Assembly: GCA_031272365.1 (NCBI GenBank)
Contig: JAISTX010000074.1
Coordinates: forward strand, 1 to 35,046
Reading direction: 5' to 3'
Origin: Eubacteriales Family XIII. Incertae Sedis bacterium
Lineage (GTDB): Bacteria; Bacillota; Clostridia; Peptostreptococcales; Anaerovoracaceae
DNA length: 35,046 bases
The first letter of the stretch is position 1. Each line of letters opens with the position of its first letter. This document shows, one piece after another, positions 1 to 8,155 of the stretch. The position numbers and the translations under genes were made by a program. The notes beneath the pieces are model-generated. The model saw only the letters and a program-made list of their open reading frames with translations, did no database searches and had not been told where the DNA came from.

Positions 1-101
1 CTCGGCACGCCCTCCCGGATGAGGGTCTTCTTCACCGGGTCGATCTTGATCTCGTTCGTGTCCGGCACCTGCTTCGCGCATACGATTATTTTAAATGCCA
101 T
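1..101 (-). CDS. etfB: Electron transfer flavoprotein beta subunit, 5' part only
   Basis: Only the first 33 codons lie in the window; the gene runs off the left edge. The N-terminus starts MAFKIIVCAKQVPDTNEIKI and goes on with a conserved IREGVP segment, which is the typical EtfB opening (KQVPDT..., followed by LIREGVP). The ATG is at 99-101 and is preceded on the minus strand by GGGAGGTG at good spacing. EtfB pairs with EtfA to carry electrons to or from acyl-CoA dehydrogenases through FAD and AMP or a second FAD. The gene follows the acyl-CoA dehydrogenase with 15 bases between them, the usual bcd-etfB-etfA order; etfA is expected just outside the window. The family call is firm despite the short fragment. 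Confidence 0.93.
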   Translation of the reverse strand, partial: MAFKIIVCAKQVPDTNEIKIDPVKKTLIREGVP

Positions 102-116
102 TGTCCGCACCTCCCT

Positions 117-1259
117 TTATCTTCCGAACACCGCGCCGGCGACGACCATCTTTTGGACTTCGGTCGTGCCTTCGTAGAGTTCCGTGATCTTCGCGTCGCG
201 CATCATGCGCTCGACCGGGTAGTCTCTCGTGTACCCGTAGCCGCCGTGGAGCTGGACGCATTTCGTCGTGACTTTCATCGCCGTCTCGGCGCAGTAGTAT
301 TTGGCCATCGCCGCGTACTGCCCGTACGGCAGGTGCGCGTCCTTCAGGCAGGCCGCCTTGTACAGCAAAAGGCGTCCCGCCTCGATCTCCGTCGCGAGCT
401 CCGCGACGACGAAGCGCAGCGGGTCCATGTCCGCGAGGCGCTTGCCGAACTGCTTTCTGGCCTTCATGTAGTCGAGCGTCACGTCGAGCGCGCCCTGCGC
501 GATGCCGAGCGCCTGCGCCGCGATGCCGATGCGCCCGCCGTCGAGCGTGGACATCGCCACCTTGAAGCCGTCGCCCGGCTTGCCGAGGATGTTCTCCTTC
601 GGCACCTTGATATCCTTGAAGACGAGCTCCGCCGTGGAGCTGCCCTTGATGCCCATCTTGTCCTCGATCTTCCCGATCGAGAAGCCTTCCCAATCACGCT
701 CCACGATGAACGCGGAGATGCCGCGCGTCTTCTTGGACTTGTCCGTCATCGCCATGATGCAGAACACGTCCGCGTAGCCGCCGTTCGTGATGAAGACCTT
801 CGAGCCGTTCAGGAGCCAGTGGTCGCCCTTGTCCTCGGCCCGCGTCTGCTGGCCGGCCGCGTCGGACCCGGCGTTCGGCTCGGTCAGGCCGAAGGCCCCG
901 AGCTTGCGCCCCGAGCACAGGTCGGGCAGGTATTTTTTCTTTTGCTCCTCCGTGCCGTAGTTGTAGATCGGCCATGCGCACAGCGAAGTGTGCGCGGAAA
1001 CGATGACCGCCGTCGTCGCGCATACCCGCGACAGCTCCTCGATGGTGATGGCGTACGATAGGTTGTCGCCGCCGGCGCCCTCCCATTCCTTGGGGAACGG
1101 GATGCCGAGCATGCCGAGCTTCGCCATCTTCTCGACATTCTCCTTTGGAAACCGGTGCTCATTGTCGATGTCGGCCGCGATCGGCTCGACTTCGCCGACA
1201 GCAAACTCCCTCACCAGTTTCCTGACAAATTCCTGTTCCTTTGTCAAATTGAAATCCAT
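117..1259 (-). CDS. bcd: Acyl-CoA dehydrogenase (butyryl-CoA dehydrogenase type)
   Basis: FAD-dependent oxidation or reduction of short-chain acyl-CoA/enoyl-CoA, probably with the adjacent ETF. The protein is 380 residues, the normal family length. Acyl-CoA dehydrogenase signature 1 is at about 124-136 (GLTEPNAGSDAAG), and the catalytic base is in LYEGTTEVQ as Glu363, the position used by short-chain and butyryl-CoA dehydrogenases. The start is the ATG at 1257-1259 because AGGAGGT lies just upstream; the reading frame continues 11 codons further without a ribosome-binding site. Followed by etfB, so a Bcd-Etf complex is likely and electron bifurcation is possible. No crt, hbd or thl gene is in the window, so the actual acyl chain (butyryl, isovaleryl, other) cannot be settled from context. 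Confidence 0.93.
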   Translation of the reverse strand: MDFNLTKEQEFVRKLVREFAVGEVEPIAADIDNEHRFPKENVEKMAKLGMLGIPFPKEWEGAGGDNLSYAITIEELSRVCATTAVIVSAHTSLCAWPIYNYGTEEQKKKYLPDLCSGRKLGAFGLTEPNAGSDAAGQQTRAEDKGDHWLLNGSKVFITNGGYADVFCIMAMTDKSKKTRGISAFIVERDWEGFSIGKIEDKMGIKGSSTAELVFKDIKVPKENILGKPGDGFKVAMSTLDGGRIGIAAQALGIAQGALDVTLDYMKARKQFGKRLADMDPLRFVVAELATEIEAGRLLLYKAACLKDAHLPYGQYAAMAKYYCAETAMKVTTKCVQLHGGYGYTRDYPVERMMRDAKITELYEGTTEVQKMVVAGAVFGR

Positions 1260-1352
1260 TTGCTTACCTCCTACAGGCCAAAATAACACCAACCTTTATA
1301 ATAACCTTCCTTAAAAGACAATGCAAGGGATTCTATAATATTTATAAAATTC

Positions 1353-1390
1353 TATCAAAAACGCGCCGCCGGAGCCCCCGGCAGCGCGTT
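1353..1390 (-). terminator. Rho-independent terminator after the GntP permease
   Basis: Read on the minus strand, a GC-rich hairpin (arms at 1377-1389 and 1361-1372, 12 pairs with one mismatch) is followed directly by a run of five T. It lies 28 bases past the permease stop codon and about 100 bases before the acyl-CoA dehydrogenase start. This would separate most permease transcripts from bcd-etfB, though some read-through may supply those genes, since I see no convincing promoter between the terminator and bcd. Confidence 0.85.
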
Positions 1391-1417
1391 TCCAAATCCC
1401 ATGCAATGCGATAACAA

Positions 1418-2848
1418 TCAGTTGACGCCAAGCGTGCCCAGGCCCGCGATGATGAAGGCAGCGATGAGCGGGATGATGACCGTGCACACGCACATATTCT
1501 TGTACGACTCACGGTGCGTCAAGCCGGTCGCGGCCAAAAGCGTCAGGACAGCGCCGTTGTGCGGCAGCGTGTCGAGGCCGCCCGACGCGACGGAGCACAC
1601 GCGGTGCAGCGCCTCGGGGCTGATGCCCGCGTTGTTGGCCATCGTCACCATCTGCTCGCCGAAGACGGAGAGCGCGATGCTCATGCCGCCGGAGGCGGAG
1701 CCCGTGATGCCCGCGAGCGTGCTGGTCGAAACGATGTCGAGCACGAGCACGCTGCCACCGGAGATGGCCTGCATGCCGGTCGCGACGACCGTGAAGCCGG
1801 CCAGCGTCTTGATGACGTTGCCGTAGCCGACCTCGGACGCCGTGTTCAGGATCGCGAGGAAGGAGCTCGACACGCCGTTTTTCAGCGATGTCGGCACATT
1901 CTCATAACGTTTGAAGTTGAACAGGATGACGAGGATAATGCCAATGACGAGCGCCCAGATGAGGGACCAGTTGCCGATGACGCCGCTCTTCGCGATGTTG
2001 ATGACGTGGTCGCCGTCCGGGACCTGCGCCGAATCCGTCCAGATGATGTTCTCCGGCACGATGTTGTTGTTCGGCATGACCACTTTCGAGAACACGAAGT
2101 TCGCGATCAGCACGAAGATGATCGGCACGAGCGAAATGCCGAAGCTCGGCAGGTTCATGTCGTCCGTGATGCGGATGTCCTCGTTCGGATGGTTGCCGTA
2201 GCCCTCGCCCGCGGCGCGCATCTTCTTCTCCTGGCGGTTGAGCCACCAGAGGCCGCCGCCGGCCATGATGACCGCCGCGATGACGCCCAGCACCGGCGCC
2301 GCGAACACGTCCGTGCCGAAGAACGGCATCGGTATCGCGTTCTGTATCTGCGGTGTGCCCGGGATGGCCGTCATCGTGAAGGTGAAGGCGCCCAGCGCGA
2401 TCGCCGGCGCGATGAGGCGCTTCGGCAGGTCGGCGCGGCGGAACATCGCCGCCGCGATCGGGTAGACCGCGAACACAACGACAAAGAGCGACACGCCGCC
2501 GTACGTCAGGATGGCGCACGTCACGACCGTCGCTATGACCTCCTTGCCGGGCCCGAGCTTGTCCATGATGAAGTTTGCGATCGCCCGCGCGGAGCCGCTG
2601 TCGTCCATCATCTTGCCGAACACGGCGCCGAGCATGAAGATCGGGAAATACGTTTTCACGTAGTTTGCCAGGTTCGGCATGAAACCGTTTGTATACCCTG
2701 CCATCAGGTCGTTGCCCGTCCCAAGGACGTTGAATATGCAAGCAACGAGCGCGAGCAGCGGGGCAATGAGTACGACCGACCAGCCCCGATAAGCGAGCCA
2801 GATCAGTCCAACGAGGGATATCACGATGCCTATTACACCCAATACCAT
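1418..2848 (-). CDS. GntP-family organic acid permease
   Basis: Integral membrane symporter of 476 residues with about 12 hydrophobic segments spread over the whole length, beginning with a membrane segment at residues 2-20. The charged cytoplasmic loop near residues 205-225 (NRQEKKMRAAGEGYGNHPNE), the motif TAIPGTPQIQNAIPMPFFGT and the closing GASG-rich segments fit the gluconate:H+ symporter (GntP) superfamily, which also carries 3-hydroxybutyrate and other hydroxy acids. AGGAGG precedes the ATG. The gene has its own promoter and terminator. It sits upstream of bcd-etfB, so a fermentation-linked hydroxy acid is as plausible as gluconate; the substrate is not shown by the sequence. Confidence 0.87.
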   Translation of the reverse strand: MVLGVIGIVISLVGLIWLAYRGWSVVLIAPLLALVACIFNVLGTGNDLMAGYTNGFMPNLANYVKTYFPIFMLGAVFGKMMDDSGSARAIANFIMDKLGPGKEVIATVVTCAILTYGGVSLFVVVFAVYPIAAAMFRRADLPKRLIAPAIALGAFTFTMTAIPGTPQIQNAIPMPFFGTDVFAAPVLGVIAAVIMAGGGLWWLNRQEKKMRAAGEGYGNHPNEDIRITDDMNLPSFGISLVPIIFVLIANFVFSKVVMPNNNIVPENIIWTDSAQVPDGDHVINIAKSGVIGNWSLIWALVIGIILVILFNFKRYENVPTSLKNGVSSSFLAILNTASEVGYGNVIKTLAGFTVVATGMQAISGGSVLVLDIVSTSTLAGITGSASGGMSIALSVFGEQMVTMANNAGISPEALHRVCSVASGGLDTLPHNGAVLTLLAATGLTHRESYKNMCVCTVIIPLIAAFIIAGLGTLGVN

Positions 2849-2863
2849 ATCAATTCCTCCTAC

Positions 2864-2908
2864 TTAGCAATAAATGCAAATAAAATAGCTTGTTCGTTTT
2901 TCTTGCAC
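2864..2908 (-). CDS. Possible 14-codon leader peptide before the GntP permease
   Basis: In the permease leader a GTG at 2906-2908, preceded within a few bases by GAGGAGG, opens a 14-codon frame that ends in TAA at 2864-2866, immediately upstream of the permease ribosome-binding site. The peptide would read VQEKRTSYFICIYC. The spacing between ribosome-binding site and GTG is short, and there is no conserved motif, so this could be chance. If translated, it could couple initiation to the permease gene. Confidence 0.2.
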   Translation of the reverse strand: MQEKRTSYFICIYC

Positions 2909-2951
2909 CTCACCTCCTCACCTCATCGATTTTAATAAAAATAACACCCCT

Positions 2952-2979
2952 ATCATACCATCCGCGCAGCAGATTTCAA
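2952..2979 (-). promoter_or_regulatory. Sigma-A promoter for the GntP permease
   Basis: On the minus strand TTGAAA (2974-2979) and TATGAT (2952-2957) are separated by 16 bases. Start of transcription would be about 95 bases upstream of the permease ATG, leaving a leader with two GGAGG elements. The promoter begins 20 bases past the stop codon of the PfkB kinase, so the permease can be made independently of the sugar operon; there is no terminator between the two. Confidence 0.6.
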
Positions 2980-2998
2980 GAGTTTGCCAAATTTTTTT

Positions 2999-4120
2999 TC
3001 AATAACAATTTAACCGCCCCTCCCCCCACTGCCGCAGCAGCTCCGCGATCTCGCGGCGCGTGCCGCTGCGGCCGGCCCGCACGTAGAAGCCGGACGCGGC
3101 GTTGCCGAGCAGGAGGCATTCGTCGGCGGCCAGCCCCGCGCAATGCCCGAAGGCGAAGCCGGCGTTGAAATTGTCGCCCGCGCCCGTCGTCAGCACCGGC
3201 TGCGCGGTATACGGCCCCTCCTGCTCCGCGTAGGCCCCGCCCTTCAGGCAGCAAGCGCGGTCCGCGGGATGGATCACGAGGCAGGCCACCCGCACGTGCT
3301 TCTGGATGAAGGAGGCCAAAGGCCGCAGCGGCTGCGCCTTGACGCCCGCGATCTCCATGCCGTACAGCGCCGCGATCTCGCAGGCCTCTTTCTTGTTCAG
3401 CCCCAGCACGACGTCAAACCCGGCCGAGGAGAACCCGCCGATCAGGCCCAGCGCGGCCTTGATCTCCGCCCCGGGCCGCTTCTCCGGGTCGGCCAGGTCG
3501 AAAAACACGGTCTTCCCCACCCGGCCCTGCGCGTCCAAGAGCGGCACGACGTCCTCCAAAAACCCTTTGTAGAAGCCGGACATATTGGCCACGAGGCTCC
3601 AGTTGAGGAAGCCGACCAGACGGGCGGCCCCCACCATCCGCGCCATCGTTTCCGGGGGCACGGCGGCGAGCACGTCCGCCCAGGAGACGGCGTTGAGCGG
3701 CCCGAGCTTGCTCCGGATCAGCTTCCCGTCGAAAAACTCCATCGCGTCGGTCTGGGCCGGCGGCGCGATCCCGGCCATGCGGACCCGCCCCGACATCTCG
3801 CAGAAGACCGGGTCCACCGCACCCTTCCCGACGCAGCCGATATAGGACACGTCGTACCCCAGCCGGTCGAGCGCGTCCGCCATGATCACGCCGTTCCCGC
3901 CCGGCTTTTTCCGGATGGTGAGGATCTCCACGTTGGAGGAGAGCCCGGAGCCCGCGCAGATGAATTCGCCATACTCCTTCAGGGTCTCCATGCGGATGTG
4001 GCGCTCCTGGTCCAGCCGCGTCTTGACGACGTGCACGACCTCGTCGACGAAGCCGTCAAAGCCCAGCACCGCCTTCCCGGTGCCGAGCGATTCCAGTTTC
4101 GCCGCCAACGCCGTCTTCAT
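2999..4120 (-). CDS. PfkB-family carbohydrate kinase
   Basis: ATP-dependent sugar or nucleoside kinase of the ribokinase fold, 373 residues. The N-terminal family motif GGNGVIMADALDRLG is at about 74-88. The C-terminal signature is TTGAGDNFNAGFAFG, with the expected catalytic base Asp316 in GAGD. The start is the ATG at 4118-4120, five bases after the GntR stop codon; no strong ribosome-binding site is present, so translation is probably coupled to the regulator gene. It is the last gene of the operon that begins with deoC. In that setting it probably phosphorylates the imported sugar (or its product) to the ester that DeoC or downstream enzymes use. The exact sugar cannot be read from the sequence. 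Confidence 0.88.
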   Translation of the reverse strand: MKTALAAKLESLGTGKAVLGFDGFVDEVVHVVKTRLDQERHIRMETLKEYGEFICAGSGLSSNVEILTIRKKPGGNGVIMADALDRLGYDVSYIGCVGKGAVDPVFCEMSGRVRMAGIAPPAQTDAMEFFDGKLIRSKLGPLNAVSWADVLAAVPPETMARMVGAARLVGFLNWSLVANMSGFYKGFLEDVVPLLDAQGRVGKTVFFDLADPEKRPGAEIKAALGLIGGFSSAGFDVVLGLNKKEACEIAALYGMEIAGVKAQPLRPLASFIQKHVRVACLVIHPADRACCLKGGAYAEQEGPYTAQPVLTTGAGDNFNAGFAFGHCAGLAADECLLLGNAASGFYVRAGRSGTRREIAELLRQWGEGRLNCY

Positions 4121-4125
4121 GGTTG

Positions 4126-4929
4126 TTATTCGATACGCTTCTTGATGCCTACTTTGTCCATGCCGAGCGTCACGACCAGCTTCGACCGGTCGCCGCGCAT
4201 ATAGGAGCGCGTGTATTCGTAGGTATCGCCCTCCTTGACCGTCGTGCGCCGCTCGATCCGGAAGCCCGGGCTGTTCTTCTTGCACTCGAGGAGCTCCGCC
4301 ACCTGGGGCTTCAGCAGGACTGCCTCGTACGACTCCGTCGCGAGGTAGGGCTCGATGCCCGCGTCGTCGAGCATGTCGTAGAGCGACCCCGTCTCCAGCG
4401 CGCGATTGGACAGGACCCCGATGAACGAGAACGGGACGTAGGTCGTCTCCAGCAGGAGCGGCTCGTCGTTCGCGAGCCGGAGCCTTTTGATGCAGTAGAC
4501 CTTCTCGTCCTCCTTGACCGTCAGGATCCCCTTGATGAACTCGTCGGGGTAGTCGAGCGTGATGCTGATCAGCTTCGACGACGGCACGAGCCCGCTCGCC
4601 TTGATCTCGCCGGAGAAGCTGTAGATGCGCTCGACCTTGCGCTCCATCTTCCCTTTCGCGACGAAGGTCCCCTTGCCCTGGACCCGCGTGATGTAGCCCT
4701 CCTCGATCAGGCTCTCGAGCGCCTTGCGCACCGTCGAGCGCCCGACCATGAAATGCGCGCTCAGAAACTGCTCCGTCGGCAGCGCGTCGTTTTCCTGGAG
4801 GTGGTTGCTGAGGATGGTGTTGCGTATAATATTGCCCAGCTGAATATGAAGCAATTCATCATTGCTGAAAGAAAGCTGTTTCCCTTCAAAAAGAATCTTG
4901 GTGTCCATCTGTACTGCCAAGTATACCAT
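4126..4929 (-). CDS. GntR/HutC-family transcriptional regulator with UTRA domain
   Basis: A 267-residue protein with an N-terminal winged helix (about residues 25-92: LPTEQFLSAHFMVGRSTVRK, then GYITRVQGKGTFVA, the GntR wing) and a C-terminal UTRA ligand-binding domain (about 105-255, ending in YEYTRSYMRGDRSKL, the typical HutC/FarR close). It is expected to bind a small effector such as a sugar phosphate and repress its own operon. The first ATG (4927-4929) overlaps the preceding URO-D gene by 44 bases and has GGAAGTGGGG upstream; an alternative ATG seven codons later (4908) has no ribosome-binding site. It lies inside the deoC operon, between the URO-D genes and the kinase, so it is most likely the local regulator acting at the deoC promoter. 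Confidence 0.92.
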   Translation of the reverse strand: MVYLAVQMDTKILFEGKQLSFSNDELLHIQLGNIIRNTILSNHLQENDALPTEQFLSAHFMVGRSTVRKALESLIEEGYITRVQGKGTFVAKGKMERKVERIYSFSGEIKASGLVPSSKLISITLDYPDEFIKGILTVKEDEKVYCIKRLRLANDEPLLLETTYVPFSFIGVLSNRALETGSLYDMLDDAGIEPYLATESYEAVLLKPQVAELLECKKNSPGFRIERRTTVKEGDTYEYTRSYMRGDRSKLVVTLGMDKVGIKKRIE

Positions 4930-6001
4930 ATCGCCCCACTTCCTTCACGACCTCCACCACATGCTGGTACGTCGGGATCGCGACGGTGTCCGCGATGCTG
5001 TGGTCGGAGGAAAAGATGTAGCCGCCGCCCTCCATCAGGGCCGGCAGCTTCGCGCGGATGTCCGCCTCCACCGTAGCGGGGTCCGTCCAGTTGCGGATGT
5101 CGAAGCCCCCGCGCAGCGTGAGGTCCTTCCCGTACGCCTGCTTGATCTTGACCGTATCCATGCCGGCTTTCACCTCGAGCGGGTTGAGGCAGTCCAGGCC
5201 GATCTCGATGAACTCCGGGATCAGCGCCTCGACCTTGCCGCAGCTGTGGAGCTGCGCCTTGAGGCCCTTCGCGTGCGCCCATTCGATCGCCCGCTTCTGG
5301 TACGGCTTGATGATGTCCCGGTACATGTCCAGCGAGATCAAGAGGTTCCCCTTGTAGCCGAGGTCGTCGTACCACAGGAACTCGTCGAACTCGTAGCCTT
5401 CGTCCCAGATCATGTCGAGCAGCTGAAGCGTCAGGTCGCAGCCCGTGTTGACCATGTCGCGGATCCATTCCGGGTCGTCGACCATCGCCATCAGCGTCGT
5501 CTCCGTCCCCATCGTCCGCGCGTTCACGATGTCGAAGCCAAACCACGGCCCGACCTCGATCCAGTAGCCGTTCTCGCGCCAATACCTGTAGTTTTTCTTC
5601 CAGACGTCCCAGTTGACGCGGTCGCGCGTCGGCGCCATGCGCTGCTTCGCGGCCTCCCACGAGTCCCGGTCGTGGATCTCGAAGTCGAGGTACATCGGCG
5701 TCGTGCAGATCGGCTTCCAGTTTTTCTTCGTGATGCCCCAGCAGTCCTTCTCGATCCGGTAGCTGTCCGTCTCCTCGATGATGCGCTTCTCGCAGCGCGG
5801 GCTCGTGTCGATGTCCAGCTCCGTGACGCGCGCGATTTTCTCGAGGCCGAAATAGTCCTCCCACGCGATGTCCCCCGGCATGCCGGCCGCCTGCCAGTTT
5901 GCGACCGTCGACTCCCATACCCAGTCCGTGATGGGCACGCGGTCGGTCTCCTTGTGCTCGTAGGTGCGCTTCATGCGCTCGTGCGATGTCATGGTCGTCA
6001 T
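4886..6001 (-). CDS. URO-D superfamily protein (second of a pair), probable methyltransferase-like enzyme
   Basis: A 371-residue member of the uroporphyrinogen decarboxylase/cobamide methyltransferase superfamily (COG0407 type). A metal-binding His-x-Cys is at His252/Cys254 (QLHSCGK), as in MtaA/MtbA-type methyltransferases, and is followed by a conserved IPEFIEIGLDCLNPLEV segment. It is not HemE: the N-terminal arginine-rich substrate motif of true uroporphyrinogen decarboxylase is missing. The distal Cys of the methyltransferases is also absent; the matching place reads FSSDHSI. The ATG abuts the stop codon of the first URO-D gene (TAG directly followed by ATG). A second ATG three codons on (5992) is possible. 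Only about 28% identity by eye to its neighbour, so the two are not recent duplicates. No corrinoid protein gene is in the window. Function in sugar use is unknown. Confidence 0.85.
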   Translation of the reverse strand: MTTMTSHERMKRTYEHKETDRVPITDWVWESTVANWQAAGMPGDIAWEDYFGLEKIARVTELDIDTSPRCEKRIIEETDSYRIEKDCWGITKKNWKPICTTPMYLDFEIHDRDSWEAAKQRMAPTRDRVNWDVWKKNYRYWRENGYWIEVGPWFGFDIVNARTMGTETTLMAMVDDPEWIRDMVNTGCDLTLQLLDMIWDEGYEFDEFLWYDDLGYKGNLLISLDMYRDIIKPYQKRAIEWAHAKGLKAQLHSCGKVEALIPEFIEIGLDCLNPLEVKAGMDTVKIKQAYGKDLTLRGGFDIRNWTDPATVEADIRAKLPALMEGGGYIFSSDHSIADTVAIPTYQHVVEVVKEVGRYGILGSTDGHQDSF

Positions 6002-7165
6002 CTAAAACACCTTGTCCCTTTCTTCCCGCGCCGTCTTGATGAGCGCCTTGATGTTTGCGATCGGCACCTCGTTGGTCAGATGCTGCGACGGCGCGATGAT
6101 GAGGCCGCCGCCCTTGCCGAGCGTGTGGATGACCCGCTTCGTCTCGGCAGACGTCTCCTCCGGCGTCCAGAAGGACAGCTTCTGCACCTCGATGCCGCCC
6201 CAAAAGACGAGGTCCTGGCCGTACTCGCGCTTCAGCGTCGCCAAGTCGTTGACCGTCTGGATCGGCTCCAGCATGTCCGCCCCCGCGTCGATGATGTCGG
6301 GGATGTAGTCCATGATCATCCCGCAGGAATGGAAGCAGACGTGGCAGCCCGCGTTGCGGTACACCTCGAAGACCCTGCGGAAATACGGCAGGATCATCTC
6401 GCGGAACATCGAGAGCGAGAAATTGCCCGCCAGCTGCGTCGCGACGTCGTCCGACTGGTGGTACAGGAAATGCGGGCATTCCTTGAGCTTGCGCTTCGCC
6501 AGCTCCACCTTGTAGTCCGTGACCTTCTCGATGAGCTCGTGGATCATGTTCGGGCGCAGGGCGATCTCGAGCATGAGCTGCTCCCACCCCATGAGGATGT
6601 GGCTCGTCTCGTACACGCCCCAGTAGCCGGCCGGCAGCATGCAGTATTTGCCGCTCTCGTCGAATCGCGCAAAATCCGCCTTCATATAGTCGAGGCCGCC
6701 TTCCACCCACGGGTCGGGCATCTCGAATTTGCGCACCCGCTCCTCCACCGGCAGCCCGAACAGCCGCGTGAACCGCTCCGGCAACACGCGCCCCGCCGTC
6801 CTGTCCTTCTCCGCGTCGGCCTCGAGCGGCCCGTAGACCGGCACGATCGAGTCGTGGTGCATGACCATCCCGTAGCCCATGCGGCTGTAGACGAGCTCGT
6901 TCTCCAGGTCCACGTAGCAAAAGCCCTTCTTCTCCAAGTCGAGCATCATCTGGTCGTCGTTGCGGAAAAAAATCGGCAGGTCGTCCTCGACGAAGGTCAT
7001 GTAGAAGCAGTTGTCCAGGTATTCGTCGAGCGTCTGCCCCTCCGGCACCTCCAGCGCCGCGCAGAGCTCCTTCCCCCGCGTCATGTCGGAAAACTCTATA
7101 TTCGTCGGCAAGTAGTCGACGGGCTTCCGCTCGAGTATGTTCCTCACGCGTTCCTTGTTATTCAC
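6002..7165 (-). CDS. URO-D superfamily protein (first of a pair)
   Basis: A 387-residue protein of the same superfamily as its downstream neighbour. The His-x-Cys motif is at His279/Cys281 (CFHSCGMIMDYIPDI), followed by GADMLEPIQ, and the C-terminal family segment GGGLIIAPSQHLTNEVP has Ser-Gln-His where methylcobamide methyltransferases have a Cys ligand. The start is a GTG at 7163-7165 with AAGGAG nine bases upstream; it overlaps the permease stop by eight bases, so translation is coupled to the transporter. True heme-pathway decarboxylase is excluded by the lack of the arginine-rich N-terminal motif. Members of this family often occur beside CUT2 sugar transporters in Firmicutes and related phyla, where their reaction is mostly uncharacterised; that is family knowledge, not something shown here. 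Confidence 0.85.
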   Translation of the reverse strand: MNNKERVRNILERKPVDYLPTNIEFSDMTRGKELCAALEVPEGQTLDEYLDNCFYMTFVEDDLPIFFRNDDQMMLDLEKKGFCYVDLENELVYSRMGYGMVMHHDSIVPVYGPLEADAEKDRTAGRVLPERFTRLFGLPVEERVRKFEMPDPWVEGGLDYMKADFARFDESGKYCMLPAGYWGVYETSHILMGWEQLMLEIALRPNMIHELIEKVTDYKVELAKRKLKECPHFLYHQSDDVATQLAGNFSLSMFREMILPYFRRVFEVYRNAGCHVCFHSCGMIMDYIPDIIDAGADMLEPIQTVNDLATLKREYGQDLVFWGGIEVQKLSFWTPEETSAETKRVIHTLGKGGGLIIAPSQHLTNEVPIANIKALIKTAREERDKVF

Positions 7166-8138
7166 TTTTCAATACTCCTTTCTTGTCCATGCCGATGTCT
7201 TTCGAGAGGCAGTCGAAGCCGACCGCGAGCACGAGCACGACGCCCTGTATGATGCGCTGGACGTACTCGCTGACATCCAGCAGCACCATGCCGTTGCTGA
7301 GGAATCCCATAATGAGGATGCCGATGATGACGCCGAACATGCGCCCCGTGCCGCCGGCGATGGACACGCCGCCGAGGACGACCGCCGTGATGACCTGGAA
7401 CTCGAAGCCCTTGCCCGTCGTCGCCGCGCCCGCGTTGAGGCGCGCCAGCATCACGAGGCCCGCGACCGCCGTGAAGGCCGCGCAGAGCGTGTAGACGAGC
7501 CATTTGAGCTTGCGGACGTGGATGCCGGACAGGCCCGCCGCCTCCTCGTTGCCCCCGACCGCGTAGAAATAACGCCCGATATAGGTCTTGTTCAGGAAGA
7601 AGCCGCCGAACGCGAGGAAGACGACCATGATGATCACCGGGATCGGGATCGGCCCGACGTAGCCGGAGCCCAGCGTGCGGAACGTGTCCGGCAGGCCGAA
7701 GATCGTCATGCCGCGCGAGATCAGGAACGCGATGCCTTCCCAGATCGTCATGAAGGCGAGCGTCGAGATCAGCGGCGGCACCTTCATCTGCGTCACGATG
7801 ACGCCGTTGAGGAACCCGCCGACGGAGGCGACGGCCACGGCGGCCAGGCTCGCCCAGAGCGGATGGACGTTGAAATTGACGATCAGGAAGGCGCAGAAGA
7901 CGTTCACGAAGGAGAGCAGCGAGCCGATCGAGATGTCGATGCCGCCCGCGATCATCACGAACATCATGCCGACCGCCGCGATGCCCATCATCGAGACCTG
8001 CCGCGCGACGTTGAACAGGTTCTCCACCTTCAGGAAATTCGGCGTCGCGACCGAGAATATGATGAACATCGCGATCAGCACGAAAAGTATCCCGTACTGC
8101 CGCAAGATTTCCGAACGATTGAACCCAAAGCCCTTCAT
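7158..8138 (-). CDS. CUT2-family sugar ABC transporter permease (RbsC-like)
   Basis: Inner-membrane subunit of a ribose/galactose-type importer, 326 residues with about ten hydrophobic segments. Diagnostic stretches are AAVGMMFVMIAGGIDISIGS (substrate-channel motif of RbsC/MglC), AVGGNEEAAGLSGIHV (the coupling loop that contacts the ATPase) and VLGGVSIAGGTGRMFGV. GAGGTGGG precedes the ATG. The protein works as a homodimer with one tandem ATPase (next upstream gene) and a lipoprotein binding protein. Its stop codon overlaps the first URO-D gene by eight bases, which ties the enzyme to the transporter. Confidence 0.94.
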   Translation of the reverse strand: MKGFGFNRSEILRQYGILFVLIAMFIIFSVATPNFLKVENLFNVARQVSMMGIAAVGMMFVMIAGGIDISIGSLLSFVNVFCAFLIVNFNVHPLWASLAAVAVASVGGFLNGVIVTQMKVPPLISTLAFMTIWEGIAFLISRGMTIFGLPDTFRTLGSGYVGPIPIPVIIMVVFLAFGGFFLNKTYIGRYFYAVGGNEEAAGLSGIHVRKLKWLVYTLCAAFTAVAGLVMLARLNAGAATTGKGFEFQVITAVVLGGVSIAGGTGRMFGVIIGILIMGFLSNGMVLLDVSEYVQRIIQGVVLVLAVGFDCLSKDIGMDKKGVLKSE

Positions 8139-8155
8139 AGACCCACCTCACTCCA

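Noticed and set aside
6002-7165. Annotation of the URO-D genes as hemE
   Set aside because: The HemE arginine-rich N-terminal motif is missing, a His-x-Cys metal site is present, there are two copies in a transporter operon and no other heme gene is near.
4862-7252. A 796-codon plus-strand frame opposite the URO-D genes, and a 719-codon minus-strand frame overlapping them
   Set aside because: Both are in other frames of genes with intact motifs and have the Arg/His/Gly-rich makeup of shadow frames.
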